Of a stretch of DNA of 64,000 nt, positions 26,204-37,855 are shown piece after piece. Source of the DNA: CAIMUX01 sp964473865 (GTDB lineage: Bacteria; Eisenbacteria; RBG-16-71-46; CAIMUX01); assembly GCA_964473865.1 (NCBI GenBank), contig CAYYQN010000015.1:32423-96422 (forward strand). The letters run 5' to 3'. The notes under the pieces are model-generated. The model was given only the letters and a program-made list of their open reading frames with translations, had not been told where the DNA came from and made no database searches. Made by a program: the position numbers and the translations under genes. Position 1 is the stretch's first letter, and every line of letters starts with the position of its first letter.

Positions 26204-29200
26204 ATGACCGAGGCGTTGCCACCGTCGCAGGGACTTGCCCCCTCCGGGAGCAGCTCCGACGAGCGGGAGCGTCGCGACGACCTTCTGGCTCGAGGCGCGA
26301 TCCTGGAGGCCGTCGGACACGCCTCCGTGGCGCTGTTGAAGTCCGGCAACTGGCGCGAGGCGATCAACGAGGTACTGCCGTACCTGGCCCGATCGATCGG
26401 AGCCGACGCCGCGTACCTGAACGAGCTCAGCGAAGACGAGGACGGATCGGTCCGGCTCAGGAACCGTGCCGTCTGGAGTCTCACGCCGGAAGCGGATCTT
26501 CCGCTCCCGCAGTCGTGGCTGGCGCTGGAGGTCGGGGGCCCGGAGCATGCGACCCACGTGGCGCGCCTGCGAAACGGCGAGCCTCTGGCCCTTCTGCTCC
26601 GCGATCTGCCGCCGTCGGCCCGGGCAATGCTCCAGAAGATGGGAGTTCGCGCGTCGGTCTCGATCCCGGTCTGGGCGGGTGATCGGCTCTGGGGAGTGCT
26701 GGGCTTTGCGGACCGGCGGCGAGAACAGACCTGGTCGACGGAGCAGCTCGATGCGCTGCGTCTCGCGGCTACGAACGTCGGATGGGCGATTCACCGCGGA
26801 CTCATCGCTGATGAATCGGCCCGGCGGCACGCGATCCTGGCCGCGGTCCGCCACACCGCGGAACGGCTGCTGGGCACCAGGAGCTGGGCGCAGGCGATTC
26901 CGGCGATCCTGGGGGAAGTCGGCGCGGCGGCGGGAGTCAGTCGGGCCTACATTTTCGAGCGTCACACCGACGTGGCGGAAGATTGGGTGGTCAGCCAGCG
27001 TTTTGAGTGGACCGCTCCCGGCGTGTCGGCGCAGCAGGACAACCCGGTCCTGAGCCGCCTGTCCCTCGCCGCCTTCGGCGAGCCGAGATGGATCGAGGAG
27101 CTGAATCGCGGATCCGTGGTGCAACGTCTCGTGCGGAAGCTCCACCCGCCGCTCCAGGATCTGTTGCTGGATCAGCAGATCCTGTCCATCGCCCTGGTCC
27201 CCATCGTGCCCGGAGGCGAGCCGTGGGGCTTCATCGGCTTCGATGACTGCGAGCAGGAGCGTGCCTGGTCGGCCGGCGAACTGGACGCCCTGCGGGCCGC
27301 GGCCAGCCTGCTGGGGTCGGCCATCCAGCGCGAGCGGTCGGACGAAGAGCGAAGGCGCAGTGAACGACGCCTGCGCGCGCTGATCGAGAACCTGCCCGGG
27401 GCCGTGTACCGTTGCGAGGTCCGAGCTCCGTGGCGAATGCTGTACCTCAGCGAGGGCATTTCGGCGCTCTGCGGCATCCCGGCGCGTGAACTTGCGGGAA
27501 GCGGTCGTGGCTACGCCGAGTTCGTGCACCCCGATGATCTCTCCACGGTGCAGAGAGTCGTGGACGAGGCTGTGGAGCGGCGGCAGCCCTACACGCTGGA
27601 GTACCGCCTGGTGCGACCGGATGGCAGCCAGGTCTGGGTCCTGGATCGGGGGGGTCCCGGGTACGACGACTCTGGAGCCCCGGTCTGGCTCGACGGCGTG
27701 TTACTCGACATCACCGCGCGCCGTGCTGCGGAGGCGGTCTCCAGAAGTCGGGAGAGGCTTCTGGAGGCGGTGGGATTCGCGGCCGAGTGTTTCCTGGACA
27801 GCCCCGACTGGGAGTCGTCGGTGGTCGAGGTGCTGGATCGGCTCAATGCCGCGGCCGGAGCGGGGCGGGCCATTTTGTGGCGGGAGCCGGGGAGGGAGCG
27901 CGCGGATCCGCTGGGGATGTGGGTGGACCGAAGCAGCGGCCATCTCGTGTCGAATGAGGCGCCGCAGTGGTGGAGCGCAGTCCTGGCCGACTTCAGCCGC
28001 TTCGTCGGTCCGCTGGAGCCGGGAGCGGCCGTGCACGTCCGGACACGGGACCTGTCCGAACCGTCCCAGTCCGGACTCGCCGCCAAGGGCATCGACTCGA
28101 TGCTGCTGGTGCCGATCTTTGTGGATGGGGCGCGCTGGGGCATCTTCGGATACGGCCGGCTTTCGGACCGGAGGGAGTGGAACGCGTCCGAAATCGAGGT
28201 GATGCGGATGGCGGCCCGGATCCTGGGCACGGCCATCACGCGCGCCTGGACCGACGAACGGCTCCGCATCGCCAACGCGACGTTGGAGAACATGACCACC
28301 TGGGCCCAGGAGAAGGCCCAGGAGGCGATCCGTGCGAATACGGCCAAGAGCGCGTTTCTGGCCGCGATGAGCCATGAGATCCGCACGCCCTTGACCGGGG
28401 TGCTCGGAACCATGGAGCTGCTTCAAGACACCGCCCTGGACCCCGCGCAGCGGGAACTGGCGGCGATCGCCACGCGATCGAGCCACACCTTGCTGGCTCT
28501 CATCAACGACATCCTCGACTTCTCGAAGATCGAGTCAGGCAAGCTCGAACTCGAGTCGATCGAATTCGACCTTCGAGAGCTGGTCGAGGACGCGGTGGAG
28601 CTCCTGGCCGAGGGCGCGGCGAGTAAAGGGCTCGCGATGGCGGCGATCATCGACCCGCGAGTCGCGGGCCCGGTTCGCGGAGATCCGACGCGGCTGCGAC
28701 AGGTCCTCGTGAACCTTCTCGGGAATGCCGTGAAGTTCACGGACCAGGGCGAAGTCGTGGCGCGGGTCACCTGTCAGAACCACGACGCGGAGTCGGTGGT
28801 GCTGCAGTTCTCGGTCCGGGACACCGGGGTCGGCATCTCGGCGGCAGCTCGGGAGAAGCTGTTTCAGGCATTCACGCAGGCGGACATGTCGACGACCCGG
28901 AGATACGGCGGGACCGGTCTGGGCCTCACGATCTCTCGTCGCCTGGTGGAGGCCATGGGCGGCTTCATCCGCCTGGAGAGTGAGCCTGGTCGGGGCTCGG
29001 AGTTCGCATTCACAATCTGCCTTGCGCGTGGCCGCGCGTTGCCCGCGTCGGAGCCTGGGCATCCCTCTTCCCACGCGGGCCGTCGGGTTCTCGTCCTGAG
29101 CCGACACGCGGCGACCCGGGAGGCGATCGAGGCTCAGCTCCGCTTCCTCGGCGCCGAGACGGTCCTCGCGACCGACGGGCCCGAGACGTTCCGGATCCTG

Positions 29201-29872
29201 GATGCAGCGGAGGCGATGGGGCGGCGATTCGACCTCGCCCTGGTCGAGACCCGGCTCGACCATCAGGACGAGCTCGCCATCGTGGAGGCGATTGAGCGGC
29301 ATGAGGCCTCGGCCACGATGTCGATGGCGCTCCTCGCTTCCGTCGGTGAGCGGTCGGGCGGTAGTCATGCTGATGGCCGGGTCCATCTGGTGCGGCCGCT
29401 GCGCCTGGCTCGCCTCGAGGGCCTGTTGCGGGAGCTCGGGGGCACCGCGAAGATCCGGCCCACCGCGAACCCGGACGAGTCTGTCCTGGAGGGGAGAGTC
29501 CTGGTGGTGGACGACAATCCGATCAACTGCCAGGTTACTGTCCGGATGGTTCGAAGCCTCGGTCCTTCGGCGGTGTCCGTCGAGGATGGCGCGGCTGCCG
29601 TCGAGGCCGTTCGCCGGGGCGAGTGGTCGCTCGTGCTCATGGATCACGCGATGCCGGTGATGGACGGGTTGGAGGCGACACGAAGGATCCGCAAACTGCC
29701 CGGCGCGGCCGGCCGGGTACCGATCGTGGCCGTCACCGCGACCGCGGTGAGCGAGCTTCGCGCCGAGTGTCTCGAATCGGGGATGAACGACTTTCTCACC
29801 AAGCCGGTCGAGCGCGAACTGCTGAGGCAGATCCTGATGACGTGGCTGCCCGCGCAGCGCGCCGCGGCCTGA
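26204..29872 (+). CDS. Cytoplasmic hybrid histidine kinase, GAF-GAF-PAS-GAF-HK-REC-REC
   Basis: 1222 residues with no transmembrane segment, so a soluble sensor. Order: GAF (about 30-190), GAF (about 210-385), PAS with PAC end (about 390-510, 'FVHPDDLSTVQRVV'), GAF (about 520-690), HisKA with the phospho-His in SHEIRTPLTG (about 724), HATPase (N box NLLGNAVKFT, DTGVGI, GTGLGLTISR; about 835-945), a degenerate receiver (about 965-1085) and a good receiver (about 1096-1215, phospho-Asp about 1147 in LMDHAMPVMDG). The first receiver has Glu (LALVETRLD) where the phospho-Asp should be and lacks the acidic pair. No separate response regulator is adjacent. GGGAG lies nine bases before ATG. Confidence 0.9.
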   Translation: MTEALPPSQGLAPSGSSSDERERRDDLLARGAILEAVGHASVALLKSGNWREAINEVLPYLARSIGADAAYLNELSEDEDGSVRLRNRAVWSLTPEADLPLPQSWLALEVGGPEHATHVARLRNGEPLALLLRDLPPSARAMLQKMGVRASVSIPVWAGDRLWGVLGFADRRREQTWSTEQLDALRLAATNVGWAIHRGLIADESARRHAILAAVRHTAERLLGTRSWAQAIPAILGEVGAAAGVSRAYIFERHTDVAEDWVVSQRFEWTAPGVSAQQDNPVLSRLSLAAFGEPRWIEELNRGSVVQRLVRKLHPPLQDLLLDQQILSIALVPIVPGGEPWGFIGFDDCEQERAWSAGELDALRAAASLLGSAIQRERSDEERRRSERRLRALIENLPGAVYRCEVRAPWRMLYLSEGISALCGIPARELAGSGRGYAEFVHPDDLSTVQRVVDEAVERRQPYTLEYRLVRPDGSQVWVLDRGGPGYDDSGAPVWLDGVLLDITARRAAEAVSRSRERLLEAVGFAAECFLDSPDWESSVVEVLDRLNAAAGAGRAILWREPGRERADPLGMWVDRSSGHLVSNEAPQWWSAVLADFSRFVGPLEPGAAVHVRTRDLSEPSQSGLAAKGIDSMLLVPIFVDGARWGIFGYGRLSDRREWNASEIEVMRMAARILGTAITRAWTDERLRIANATLENMTTWAQEKAQEAIRANTAKSAFLAAMSHEIRTPLTGVLGTMELLQDTALDPAQRELAAIATRSSHTLLALINDILDFSKIESGKLELESIEFDLRELVEDAVELLAEGAASKGLAMAAIIDPRVAGPVRGDPTRLRQVLVNLLGNAVKFTDQGEVVARVTCQNHDAESVVLQFSVRDTGVGISAAAREKLFQAFTQADMSTTRRYGGTGLGLTISRRLVEAMGGFIRLESEPGRGSEFAFTICLARGRALPASEPGHPSSHAGRRVLVLSRHAATREAIEAQLRFLGAETVLATDGPETFRILDAAEAMGRRFDLALVETRLDHQDELAIVEAIERHEASATMSMALLASVGERSGGSHADGRVHLVRPLRLARLEGLLRELGGTAKIRPTANPDESVLEGRVLVVDDNPINCQVTVRMVRSLGPSAVSVEDGAAAVEAVRRGEWSLVLMDHAMPVMDGLEATRRIRKLPGAAGRVPIVAVTATAVSELRAECLESGMNDFLTKPVERELLRQILMTWLPAQRAAA

Positions 29873-29900
29873 CGGGCATCAGCACCCCGCCAGCAGCCGG

Positions 29901-31133
29901 CTAGCCCGCGCGCGGCGCCCCGCCCGCGCCTCCGGATGAACGAAGGCGCACTCCCGGCGGCGGCGACGATTCACCCGGATCATCCGCCTGTCCGTGCAGG
30001 AACAACACCAGCAGGTTGAGGAGAATCGCGGAGAGGGTGAAGCTGGACATCCGCCGGAACCAGAGTCCGAGCGCTCCGCCCGCGAGGAAGGGGATCAGCA
30101 GCAGCGCGATCCAACCGACCATGAGGTACCGCACCCGCCCCAGCCGCCACCGCCCGGGATGATCCCGCAGGAAGATGAAGACGGCGGCGGAGGCGGGATA
30201 GGCCAGGACCCAGTAGTGCCTCCAGGCGATCGGCGAGAGCAACACCATCAGGAGGCAGACAGACGAGAACTCCAGCATGGCGGCGGGCGATCCGGGCTCA
30301 TATCCCCGGCGCCGGAAGACCAGGATCGAGCCGGCGAGCAGTGCCAGGCCGATGGAACCGGCGACGATGGCGACCATGATCGAACCCGCCGGCACGATTC
30401 CCAGCTGATGCGCGAGGAGACGTTCCGTAGCCGCGTAGATCGATTGATTGCCCGCTTTCTCGTAGCCGATGACCACGTGGGCGGCCGAGCTGATGGACAG
30501 CCACTTCCGCCCGAGGGCGAGAAACCCGCCCGGCCCGTAGACCAGGATCGGACTCAGCGTGAAGACCGTTCCCCACAGCGCGATCCACGCGCCGAAACGC
30601 CACTGTCTGCGCAGCAGGAAGTAGATGAGGAAGAGGCCGGGGATCGCCTTGAGAGCGGCGGCCAGCCCGAAGCACAGCCCTCCGGCCCAGAGCCGCCGGT
30701 TGGTGAACAGGCAGAAGCCGAGCGAGAGCAGGAACAGAATGCACGCGTTGATCTGCAGCAGGAAGAAGTTGTGGATGATTCCGGGGAGGACGAACAGCAC
30801 CGGTACGTAGACCCGCGCGTCCGTGAAGTCGATCCCGGTGCGGGAGAGAAACGACACGCGACGACGCAGGAGGAGACGCGACCAGATCAGGATCGCGCCG
30901 ATGAGGCAGGCGAAGTTGAAGAGATACCACCACTCCTTCGTCCAGGGCCGGCCCAGGAGCTTCGCGCTCCAGGCCAGCGGGATCATGGCGAAGGACGCGA
31001 AGGGGGGCCAGGTGTTGTTGCGGGCGAAACCGGACTGCGCGTAGAGGTCGGCACCGCGCCAGGCATCCTGGCCGGCGGCCACATAGCCGTTCAGGTCGGC
31101 GCCGCGGGAGTCCCGCAAGAAGTAGACGGTCAC
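29901..31133 (-). CDS. GT87-like (DUF2029) polytopic membrane glycosyltransferase
   Basis: At least 410 residues with about eleven hydrophobic helices, a short acidic/Arg motif near the first loop (RDSRGADLNGYVAAG) and 'NNTWPPFASF', typical of GT87 polyprenyl-phosphate-mannose-type transferases that act at the membrane. The GTG at 31133 cuts into the first hydrophobic segment. The frame stays open upstream to a CTG at 31235, which overlaps the pckG stop codon as CTGA with GGAG nine bases before it; that start would add 34 residues (RKWRVAILLVALAAVV) and complete helix 1. I think CTG is the real start. Last gene of the tkt-pgi-pckG run. Confidence 0.8.
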   Translation of the reverse strand: MTVYFLRDSRGADLNGYVAAGQDAWRGADLYAQSGFARNNTWPPFASFAMIPLAWSAKLLGRPWTKEWWYLFNFACLIGAILIWSRLLLRRRVSFLSRTGIDFTDARVYVPVLFVLPGIIHNFFLLQINACILFLLSLGFCLFTNRRLWAGGLCFGLAAALKAIPGLFLIYFLLRRQWRFGAWIALWGTVFTLSPILVYGPGGFLALGRKWLSISSAAHVVIGYEKAGNQSIYAATERLLAHQLGIVPAGSIMVAIVAGSIGLALLAGSILVFRRRGYEPGSPAAMLEFSSVCLLMVLLSPIAWRHYWVLAYPASAAVFIFLRDHPGRWRLGRVRYLMVGWIALLLIPFLAGGALGLWFRRMSSFTLSAILLNLLVLFLHGQADDPGESSPPPGVRLRSSGGAGGAPRAG

Positions 31134-31231
31134 CTCGGGCAGGACTACCGCGGCCAGCGCGACCAGCAGGATCGCGACGCGCCACTTCCGCCGGGCCGCG
31201 AGAGCGGCCCTTGGTCTGGAACCGAGCGCGG

Positions 31232-33061
<1,830 letters not shown>

Positions 33062-33168
33062 GGTTGATCCTCTCCCTTCGTCCCGGAGCCTCCCCGGGGT
33101 CGGCCCGGACGGTTGCAGTGCCGCCTCGCGCGGAATCACGCGGGCGAGGCGGGTGACACGGTCCACGG

Positions 33169-33174
33169 ACTATA
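33169..33174 (-). promoter_or_regulatory. Candidate -10 box for pckG (TATAGT)
   Basis: Minus-strand TATAGT about 108 bases before the pckG ATG, in the only gap longer than 200 bases of the tkt-pgi-pckG run. No convincing -35. Confidence 0.3.
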
Positions 33175-33294
33175 GCGTCTTGGTGCGGCGACGTCCATCA
33201 CCGAGCCAGGCCTGATCCGGCAAGTCGGCGCGAGGCGAAGGCAGTTTGCGCGGGGGAGGATGCCCGAACCAGGTCCGGCAGCTCGGTCGTGGGT

Positions 33295-34971
33295 CTACCG
33301 CAGCTCCCGATAGTGCCGGATCAATCCGGCCGTCGAAGCGTCGTGCCCCGCAATCGGGACGTGGCCGTCCAGCTCCGGCAGGATCCGGCCGGCCATCTGC
33401 TTGCCGAGCTCAACGCCCCACTGGTCGAACGAGTAGATGCCCCACACCACACCCTGGACGAAGATCTTGTGCTCGTAGAGGGCGAGCAGGCTGCCCAGGG
33501 TGGAGGGGTCAAGCCGGCGGTAGAGAATCGAGTTGGTCGGACGGTTGCCGGCAAAGACCCGGTGAGGCAGAAGGACGGCGATCCGCTCCGGCGGCAATCC
33601 GGCCGCCTCCATCTCGGCGCGGACCTCGGCCGCGGTCTTGCCGCGCATCAAGGCCTCGGTCTGCGCGAAGAAGTTGCTGAGGAGCAGCCGCTGGTGGTCT
33701 CCCAGCGCGTGCTGAGGCTGCGCCGCGGCCAGGAAGTCGGCGGGCACCAGCCGGGTGCCCTGGTGGATGAGCTGGTAGAAGGCGTGCTGCCCGTTGGTGC
33801 CCGCTTCTCCGAAGAGAATCGGACCGGTCTCCCACCCGGTCACCGGCTGTCCCGCGCGATCGACGCTCTTGCCATTGCTCTCCATGTCCGCCTGCTGCAG
33901 GTAGCTGGGGAGCAGGGCGAGATACTGGTCGTAGGGTAGTACCGCGTGGGCGGGGGCGCCGAGGAAGTTCGCATACCAGATGCCGAGGAGCGCCAGGACG
34001 ACCGGGATGTTCTCCGCGAAACGCGCGGTGCGGAAGTGCTCGTCCAGTTCATGGGCGCCGGCGAGGAACTCCTCGAAGCGGTCCATGCCGATGAGCAACG
34101 CGACCGGCAGACCGATCGCCGACCAGATCGAGTAGCGGCCGCCCACCCAATCCCAGAAGCCGAACATGTTCGCCGGATCGATACCGAACTCGCGCACGGC
34201 TTCCGCGTTGATGGAGATGGCGACGAAGTGGCGCGCTACCGCGGAGTCGGCGCCGAGCCGCTCGACCAGCCAGGCCCGGGCCGAGCGCGCGTTGGCCAGC
34301 GTCTCCTGGGTGGTGAACGTCTTCGACGCCACCACGAAGAGCGTTTCGGCGGGGTCGAGGCCGCGCAACGCCTCCGTGAGGTGGGTCCCGTCGACGTTCG
34401 AGACAAAGCGCGCGTCCAGTCGCTCGTGCCAATAGGGGCGAAGGGCATGGGCGACCATGCGCGGCCCGAGATCGGAGCCGCCGATCCCGATGTTGACGAC
34501 GGTACGAACCGGCTGGCCGGTGTGTCCGCGCCACTGCCCGCTGCGCACGAGTTCGGTGAACCGACGCATCTCGGCCAGAACCGCGCGCACCGCGGGCATG
34601 ACATCCGCTCCGTCCACCAGAATCGGACGATCGGAGCGGTTGCGCAGCGCAACATGGAGCGCAGCTCGGTCTTCGGTCCGGTTGATTTTCTCGCCGGAGA
34701 ACATGGCGTCGATCCAGCGGCGCAGCCCGGCATCTTCGGCCAGGCGCAGGAGTAGTTCCAGGGTCCGCGACGTGATCCGGTTCTTGGAGTAGTCGACAAG
34801 CATGTCGCCCAGGCGCAGCGAGTACCGGTCGAACCGGTCCGGGTCGGCGGCGAAGAGGTCGCGCAGGTGCTGCCCCGCGATCTGGTCGCGATGCGCGAGC
34901 AGCTCGGGGTGGGACGGCAGCTCGGTGAAGGGGATGTAGGGCCGGGCGGCGTCCGTTGCGCTCGTCTTCAT
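33295..34971 (-). CDS. pgi: Glucose-6-phosphate isomerase
   Basis: Interconverts glucose 6-phosphate and fructose 6-phosphate. 558 residues, the usual length of the large bacterial form. Diagnostic segments are present in order: 'VNIGIGGSDLGPRM', 'VASKTFTTQET', 'FWDWVGGRYSIWSAIG', 'MESNGKSV', 'GEAGTNGQHAFYQL', and near the end 'GVVWGIYSFDQWGVELGK'. ATG at 34971 with GGAGG upstream. It starts 40 bases after the tkt stop codon on the same strand, so the two are probably one transcript joining glycolysis and the pentose phosphate pathway. Confidence 0.97.
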   Translation of the reverse strand: MKTSATDAARPYIPFTELPSHPELLAHRDQIAGQHLRDLFAADPDRFDRYSLRLGDMLVDYSKNRITSRTLELLLRLAEDAGLRRWIDAMFSGEKINRTEDRAALHVALRNRSDRPILVDGADVMPAVRAVLAEMRRFTELVRSGQWRGHTGQPVRTVVNIGIGGSDLGPRMVAHALRPYWHERLDARFVSNVDGTHLTEALRGLDPAETLFVVASKTFTTQETLANARSARAWLVERLGADSAVARHFVAISINAEAVREFGIDPANMFGFWDWVGGRYSIWSAIGLPVALLIGMDRFEEFLAGAHELDEHFRTARFAENIPVVLALLGIWYANFLGAPAHAVLPYDQYLALLPSYLQQADMESNGKSVDRAGQPVTGWETGPILFGEAGTNGQHAFYQLIHQGTRLVPADFLAAAQPQHALGDHQRLLLSNFFAQTEALMRGKTAAEVRAEMEAAGLPPERIAVLLPHRVFAGNRPTNSILYRRLDPSTLGSLLALYEHKIFVQGVVWGIYSFDQWGVELGKQMAGRILPELDGHVPIAGHDASTAGLIRHYRELR

Positions 34972-35011
34972 ACGGGGGACCTCCTTGGCATGGCCGGCCG
35001 CAGATCTCGCG

Positions 35012-37132
35012 TCATCCCAGCGTCAAGCGGGCCGCTTCGGCCACCGCCTCTACGGTGAAACCGAACCGCCGGGCCAGATCTTCCGCCGGGGCCGAGGCCC
35101 CGAACTCCCGCATGGCGAGAATGATGCCGCGCGGCCCGGCATAGCGCTCCCAGCCCAACGGGGAGCCCGCCTCCACCGTCACCCGCGCCGTCACCCCGGC
35201 CGGCAGCACGGATGCGCGGTAGGTCTCATCCTGTCTCTCGAACAGCTCCCAGGACGGGAGGCTCACCACCCGGGCCATGATTCCCGCCGCGCGCAGCCGT
35301 TCGCGCGCGCCCAGACACAGTGGCACTTCGCTCCCGGTGCCGATCAGAAGGACATCCGGGCTCCCCGCCGGGGCATCCGCCAGGACATAGCCGCCGCGCC
35401 GCAGCCCGGCGGCCGGAGCGAACGCCGTGCGGTCGATCACCGGCACGCTCTGCCGGGAGAGCACCAGCGCGGCCGGTTGATCGCGCAACGCGGCGATCAG
35501 ACGCCAGGCTTCCACGGTCTCATTGGCGTCGGCGGGACGCAGGACGAGAAGCCCCGGAATCGCCCGCAGGGCCGCAAGCTGCTCGATCGGCTGATGGGTC
35601 GGCCCGTCCTCGCCGGCCAGGATGCTGTCGTGCGAGAAGACCCAGATCACCGGGAGCTTCATGAGTGCGCTCAAGCGAAGCGCGGGGCGCAGGTAGTCGC
35701 TGAAGACGAGAAAGGTCGAGCCGAACGGCCGCAGCCCCGAGAGCGCGAGCCCGTTCAGCACGGCGCCCATGGCCTGCTCGCGAATGCCGAAGTGGACATT
35801 GCGCCCCAGTGGAGTCGCTGCCGTGAGATCCGGTTCGCCCTCGATCCGGGTCTTCACGGATGGCCCCAAGTCGGCGGAGCCGCCGAGAAGCCAGGGGATC
35901 CGGGCGACCAGGAGATTGAGTGTGCGGCCGGAGGCGACGCGGGTCGCCGTTCCCCGCGGGTCGGCCGGAAACGCCGGCAGGTCCTCGGACCACCCCATCG
36001 GCAGCTCCCGGGAGAGCATCCGGTCCCAGTCGTTCGCGGCCGAAGGGGCGGCCTGGCGGAAGGCGTCGTACCGAGCCCGCCACGCCGCGCGCAGCATCCG
36101 GCCGCGACGACCGATCCCGTCGCGGAACCGGGCGTAGACTTCGTCCGGAACCAGAAAGCTCGAGTTCTCGGGCCAGCCGTAGTTCCGCTTGGCGCCTCGC
36201 AGCTCCTCGGCGCCGAGTGGTTCGCCGTGGGCGGAGGCGGTTCCCTCCTTGCGCGGCGCGCCGTAGCCGATGCGGCTGTCCACGATCAACAGCGTTGGAC
36301 GATCCGCGCCGTCGTCGATGTCTTCCGCGGCATCCCCGCCGCGTTGACCACTCCCGTCGCCGCCACTCTTCTCCCCGGCGATCGCGTCTATCGTGATCTC
36401 CGTGAATGCCCGGTCCAGTGCCCCCAGGTCGTTGGCGTCGGCCACTTCGCTCACCCGCCATCCGAGCGCGACGAAGCGCCCGGCGACATCCTCGCTCCAA
36501 GCGAGGTCGGTGCTTCCCTCGATCGTGATCCGATTGCGATCGTAGATCCAGGTGAGGCGGCCCAGTCGCAGATGGCCCGCGAGCGCGGCGGCTTCCGAGG
36601 AAATCCCCTCCATCAGATCCCCGTCGCTGCATAGCGCCCAGGTCCGGCTGGAGAAGAGCCGGCTCTCGGGCCGGTTGTACAAGGCGCCGAATCGGCGCGC
36701 GGCCAGAGCCATCCCCACGCTCATCGCGATCCCCTGGCCCAGGGGTCCGGTGGTGCATTCGACACCGGCGGTAAGCCCGAATTCCGGGTGGCCCGGGCAC
36801 GCACTGTCCAGCCGGCGAAATCGGCGCAGATCGTCCCGGGTCACGGCGGGCAGCCCAGTCCCGACCTGGCGGACCTCGCACAGGTGCAGCATCGCATAGA
36901 GCAGAGCCGAACCGTGCCCCGCCGAGAGGACAAACCGGTCCCGGTCGAGCCAGGCCGGATCCTGGGGGTCATAGCGCAGGTGGCGCTGCCAGAGCACATA
37001 GGCAACCGGCGCCATCGCCATCGGCAAGCCCGGGTGCCCCGATTGCGCCTGCTCGATCGCGTCGATGGCCAGCGTGCGGACGGTGTTGACGCAGAGATGG
37101 TCGATCGGAGCGAACCCCGGGCTGTTGGACAT
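35012..37132 (-). CDS. tkt: Transketolase with a Gly/Asp-rich insert
   Basis: Thiamine-diphosphate enzyme moving two-carbon units between sugar phosphates. 706 residues (family about 660-680). Seen: 'SAGHGSALLYAML', 'TGPLGQGIAMSVGMA', the ThDP motif region 'CSDGDLMEGISSEAA...DRNRITIEG', and the second domain with 'FGIREQAMGAVLNGLAL' and 'HDSILAGEDGPTHQP'. About 25 extra residues rich in Gly, Asp and Ala (about 36305-36390) sit before the conserved 'IGYGAPRKEGT' segment. ATG at 37132 with GGAG nine bases upstream; an upstream 44-codon extension was rejected. First gene of the run with pgi. Confidence 0.96.
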   Translation of the reverse strand: MSNSPGFAPIDHLCVNTVRTLAIDAIEQAQSGHPGLPMAMAPVAYVLWQRHLRYDPQDPAWLDRDRFVLSAGHGSALLYAMLHLCEVRQVGTGLPAVTRDDLRRFRRLDSACPGHPEFGLTAGVECTTGPLGQGIAMSVGMALAARRFGALYNRPESRLFSSRTWALCSDGDLMEGISSEAAALAGHLRLGRLTWIYDRNRITIEGSTDLAWSEDVAGRFVALGWRVSEVADANDLGALDRAFTEITIDAIAGEKSGGDGSGQRGGDAAEDIDDGADRPTLLIVDSRIGYGAPRKEGTASAHGEPLGAEELRGAKRNYGWPENSSFLVPDEVYARFRDGIGRRGRMLRAAWRARYDAFRQAAPSAANDWDRMLSRELPMGWSEDLPAFPADPRGTATRVASGRTLNLLVARIPWLLGGSADLGPSVKTRIEGEPDLTAATPLGRNVHFGIREQAMGAVLNGLALSGLRPFGSTFLVFSDYLRPALRLSALMKLPVIWVFSHDSILAGEDGPTHQPIEQLAALRAIPGLLVLRPADANETVEAWRLIAALRDQPAALVLSRQSVPVIDRTAFAPAAGLRRGGYVLADAPAGSPDVLLIGTGSEVPLCLGARERLRAAGIMARVVSLPSWELFERQDETYRASVLPAGVTARVTVEAGSPLGWERYAGPRGIILAMREFGASAPAEDLARRFGFTVEAVAEAARLTLG

Positions 37133-37168
37133 CGTGTCATCTCCGGCCGGCACGCGCCGGGCCGGACC

Positions 37169-37174
37169 ATGATA
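37169..37174 (-). promoter_or_regulatory. Candidate -10 box for tkt-pgi (TATCAT)
   Basis: Minus-strand TATCAT 37 bases before the tkt ATG. The only AT-rich hexamer in that gap; -35 unclear. Confidence 0.35.
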
Positions 37175-37221
37175 GGGGTTTCCGCACTCCGGCGACAGCG
37201 TGATCTGGGCCGAGGTCCCCG

Positions 37222-37251
37222 CCGGCCGCCGCGAGCGGCCCGGGCGGCCGG
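37222..37251 (-). terminator. Hairpin between small exported gene and tkt
   Basis: A perfect 9-base stem CCGGCCGCC (37222-37230) with 37243-37251 and a 12-base loop, 55 bases past the stop codon of the minus-strand exported gene and before the tkt promoter. Confidence 0.5.
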
Positions 37252-37306
37252 GTGCGCTTCCCATCCGACGACGCGCGCAGCGCAGACGGGACCTCCCCCG
37301 CGCTGT

Positions 37307-37855
37307 CTACCGGAACACCACCTGCGCCGTCGGGTCCTCGGAGTAGAGGAACGAGTGTCCCGGCACCCAGTTCCCGTTCTGCAGGTACTCGGAGCTCGTC
37401 TGCATCGTGCCGTCGGGCCGCATCTCCGTGGTGGAGCGGACCTCGGTGATGCCGTTCTGGTTTCCGGTGACGGCCTCCCGCGCCACGCATTTGGCGCCGT
37501 CGAACGTCATGGTGCCGTGCGTGTAGAACCCGGCCGTGGTGAAGTAGTAGAAGGCGAGGCTCTTCTGTTCCCGATCCCAGAAGATCAGCGACTCTCCGCC
37601 GTACTCGCCGTCGTTGACGGAATGCAGGGTGCGGATCGCCTGCCCGTTCAGGGCCCGCTCCCATCGTGAGATGTCGGTGGTGGTGCTTCCCTCTTTCTGC
37701 CCCGGTCCGGTGCCCTTCCAGGTCTTCCCGAGGTAGGGGCGAAACGGCTCCAGCTCCTTGGCGAGCGGAGCGGGATCCGCGGCGTGCGCGGAGCCCAGGG
37801 TCGCGGCCAGCAGGCCGGCAGCCAGGCCGGCAGAGAATATGGAAACGAGAGTCAT
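37307..37855 (-). CDS. Small exported protein, possibly DUF1579-like
   Basis: 182 residues. A signal peptide (about 1-25, ending GSAHA-A) is followed by a beta-rich domain with 'WKGTGPG', 'SRWERALNGQAIRTLHS', 'GEYGGESLIFWD', 'YYFTTAGFYTHGTM' and terminal 'SSEYLQNGNWVPGHSFLY'. Repeated W/G-strand pairs suggest a small lipocalin-like or DUF1579-like barrel; this assignment is tentative. GGAGG lies eight bases before the ATG. It is separated from tkt by a hairpin, so it is probably an independent gene. No catalytic motif. Confidence 0.7.
   Translation of the reverse strand: MTLVSIFSAGLAAGLLAATLGSAHAADPAPLAKELEPFRPYLGKTWKGTGPGQKEGSTTTDISRWERALNGQAIRTLHSVNDGEYGGESLIFWDREQKSLAFYYFTTAGFYTHGTMTFDGAKCVAREAVTGNQNGITEVRSTTEMRPDGTMQTSSEYLQNGNWVPGHSFLYSEDPTAQVVFR

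Noticed and set aside
25332..26222. 296-codon minus-strand frame over the intergenic region before the hybrid kinase
   Set aside because: Arg/Ser/Pro-rich without any motif and antisense to the end of the repeat protein.
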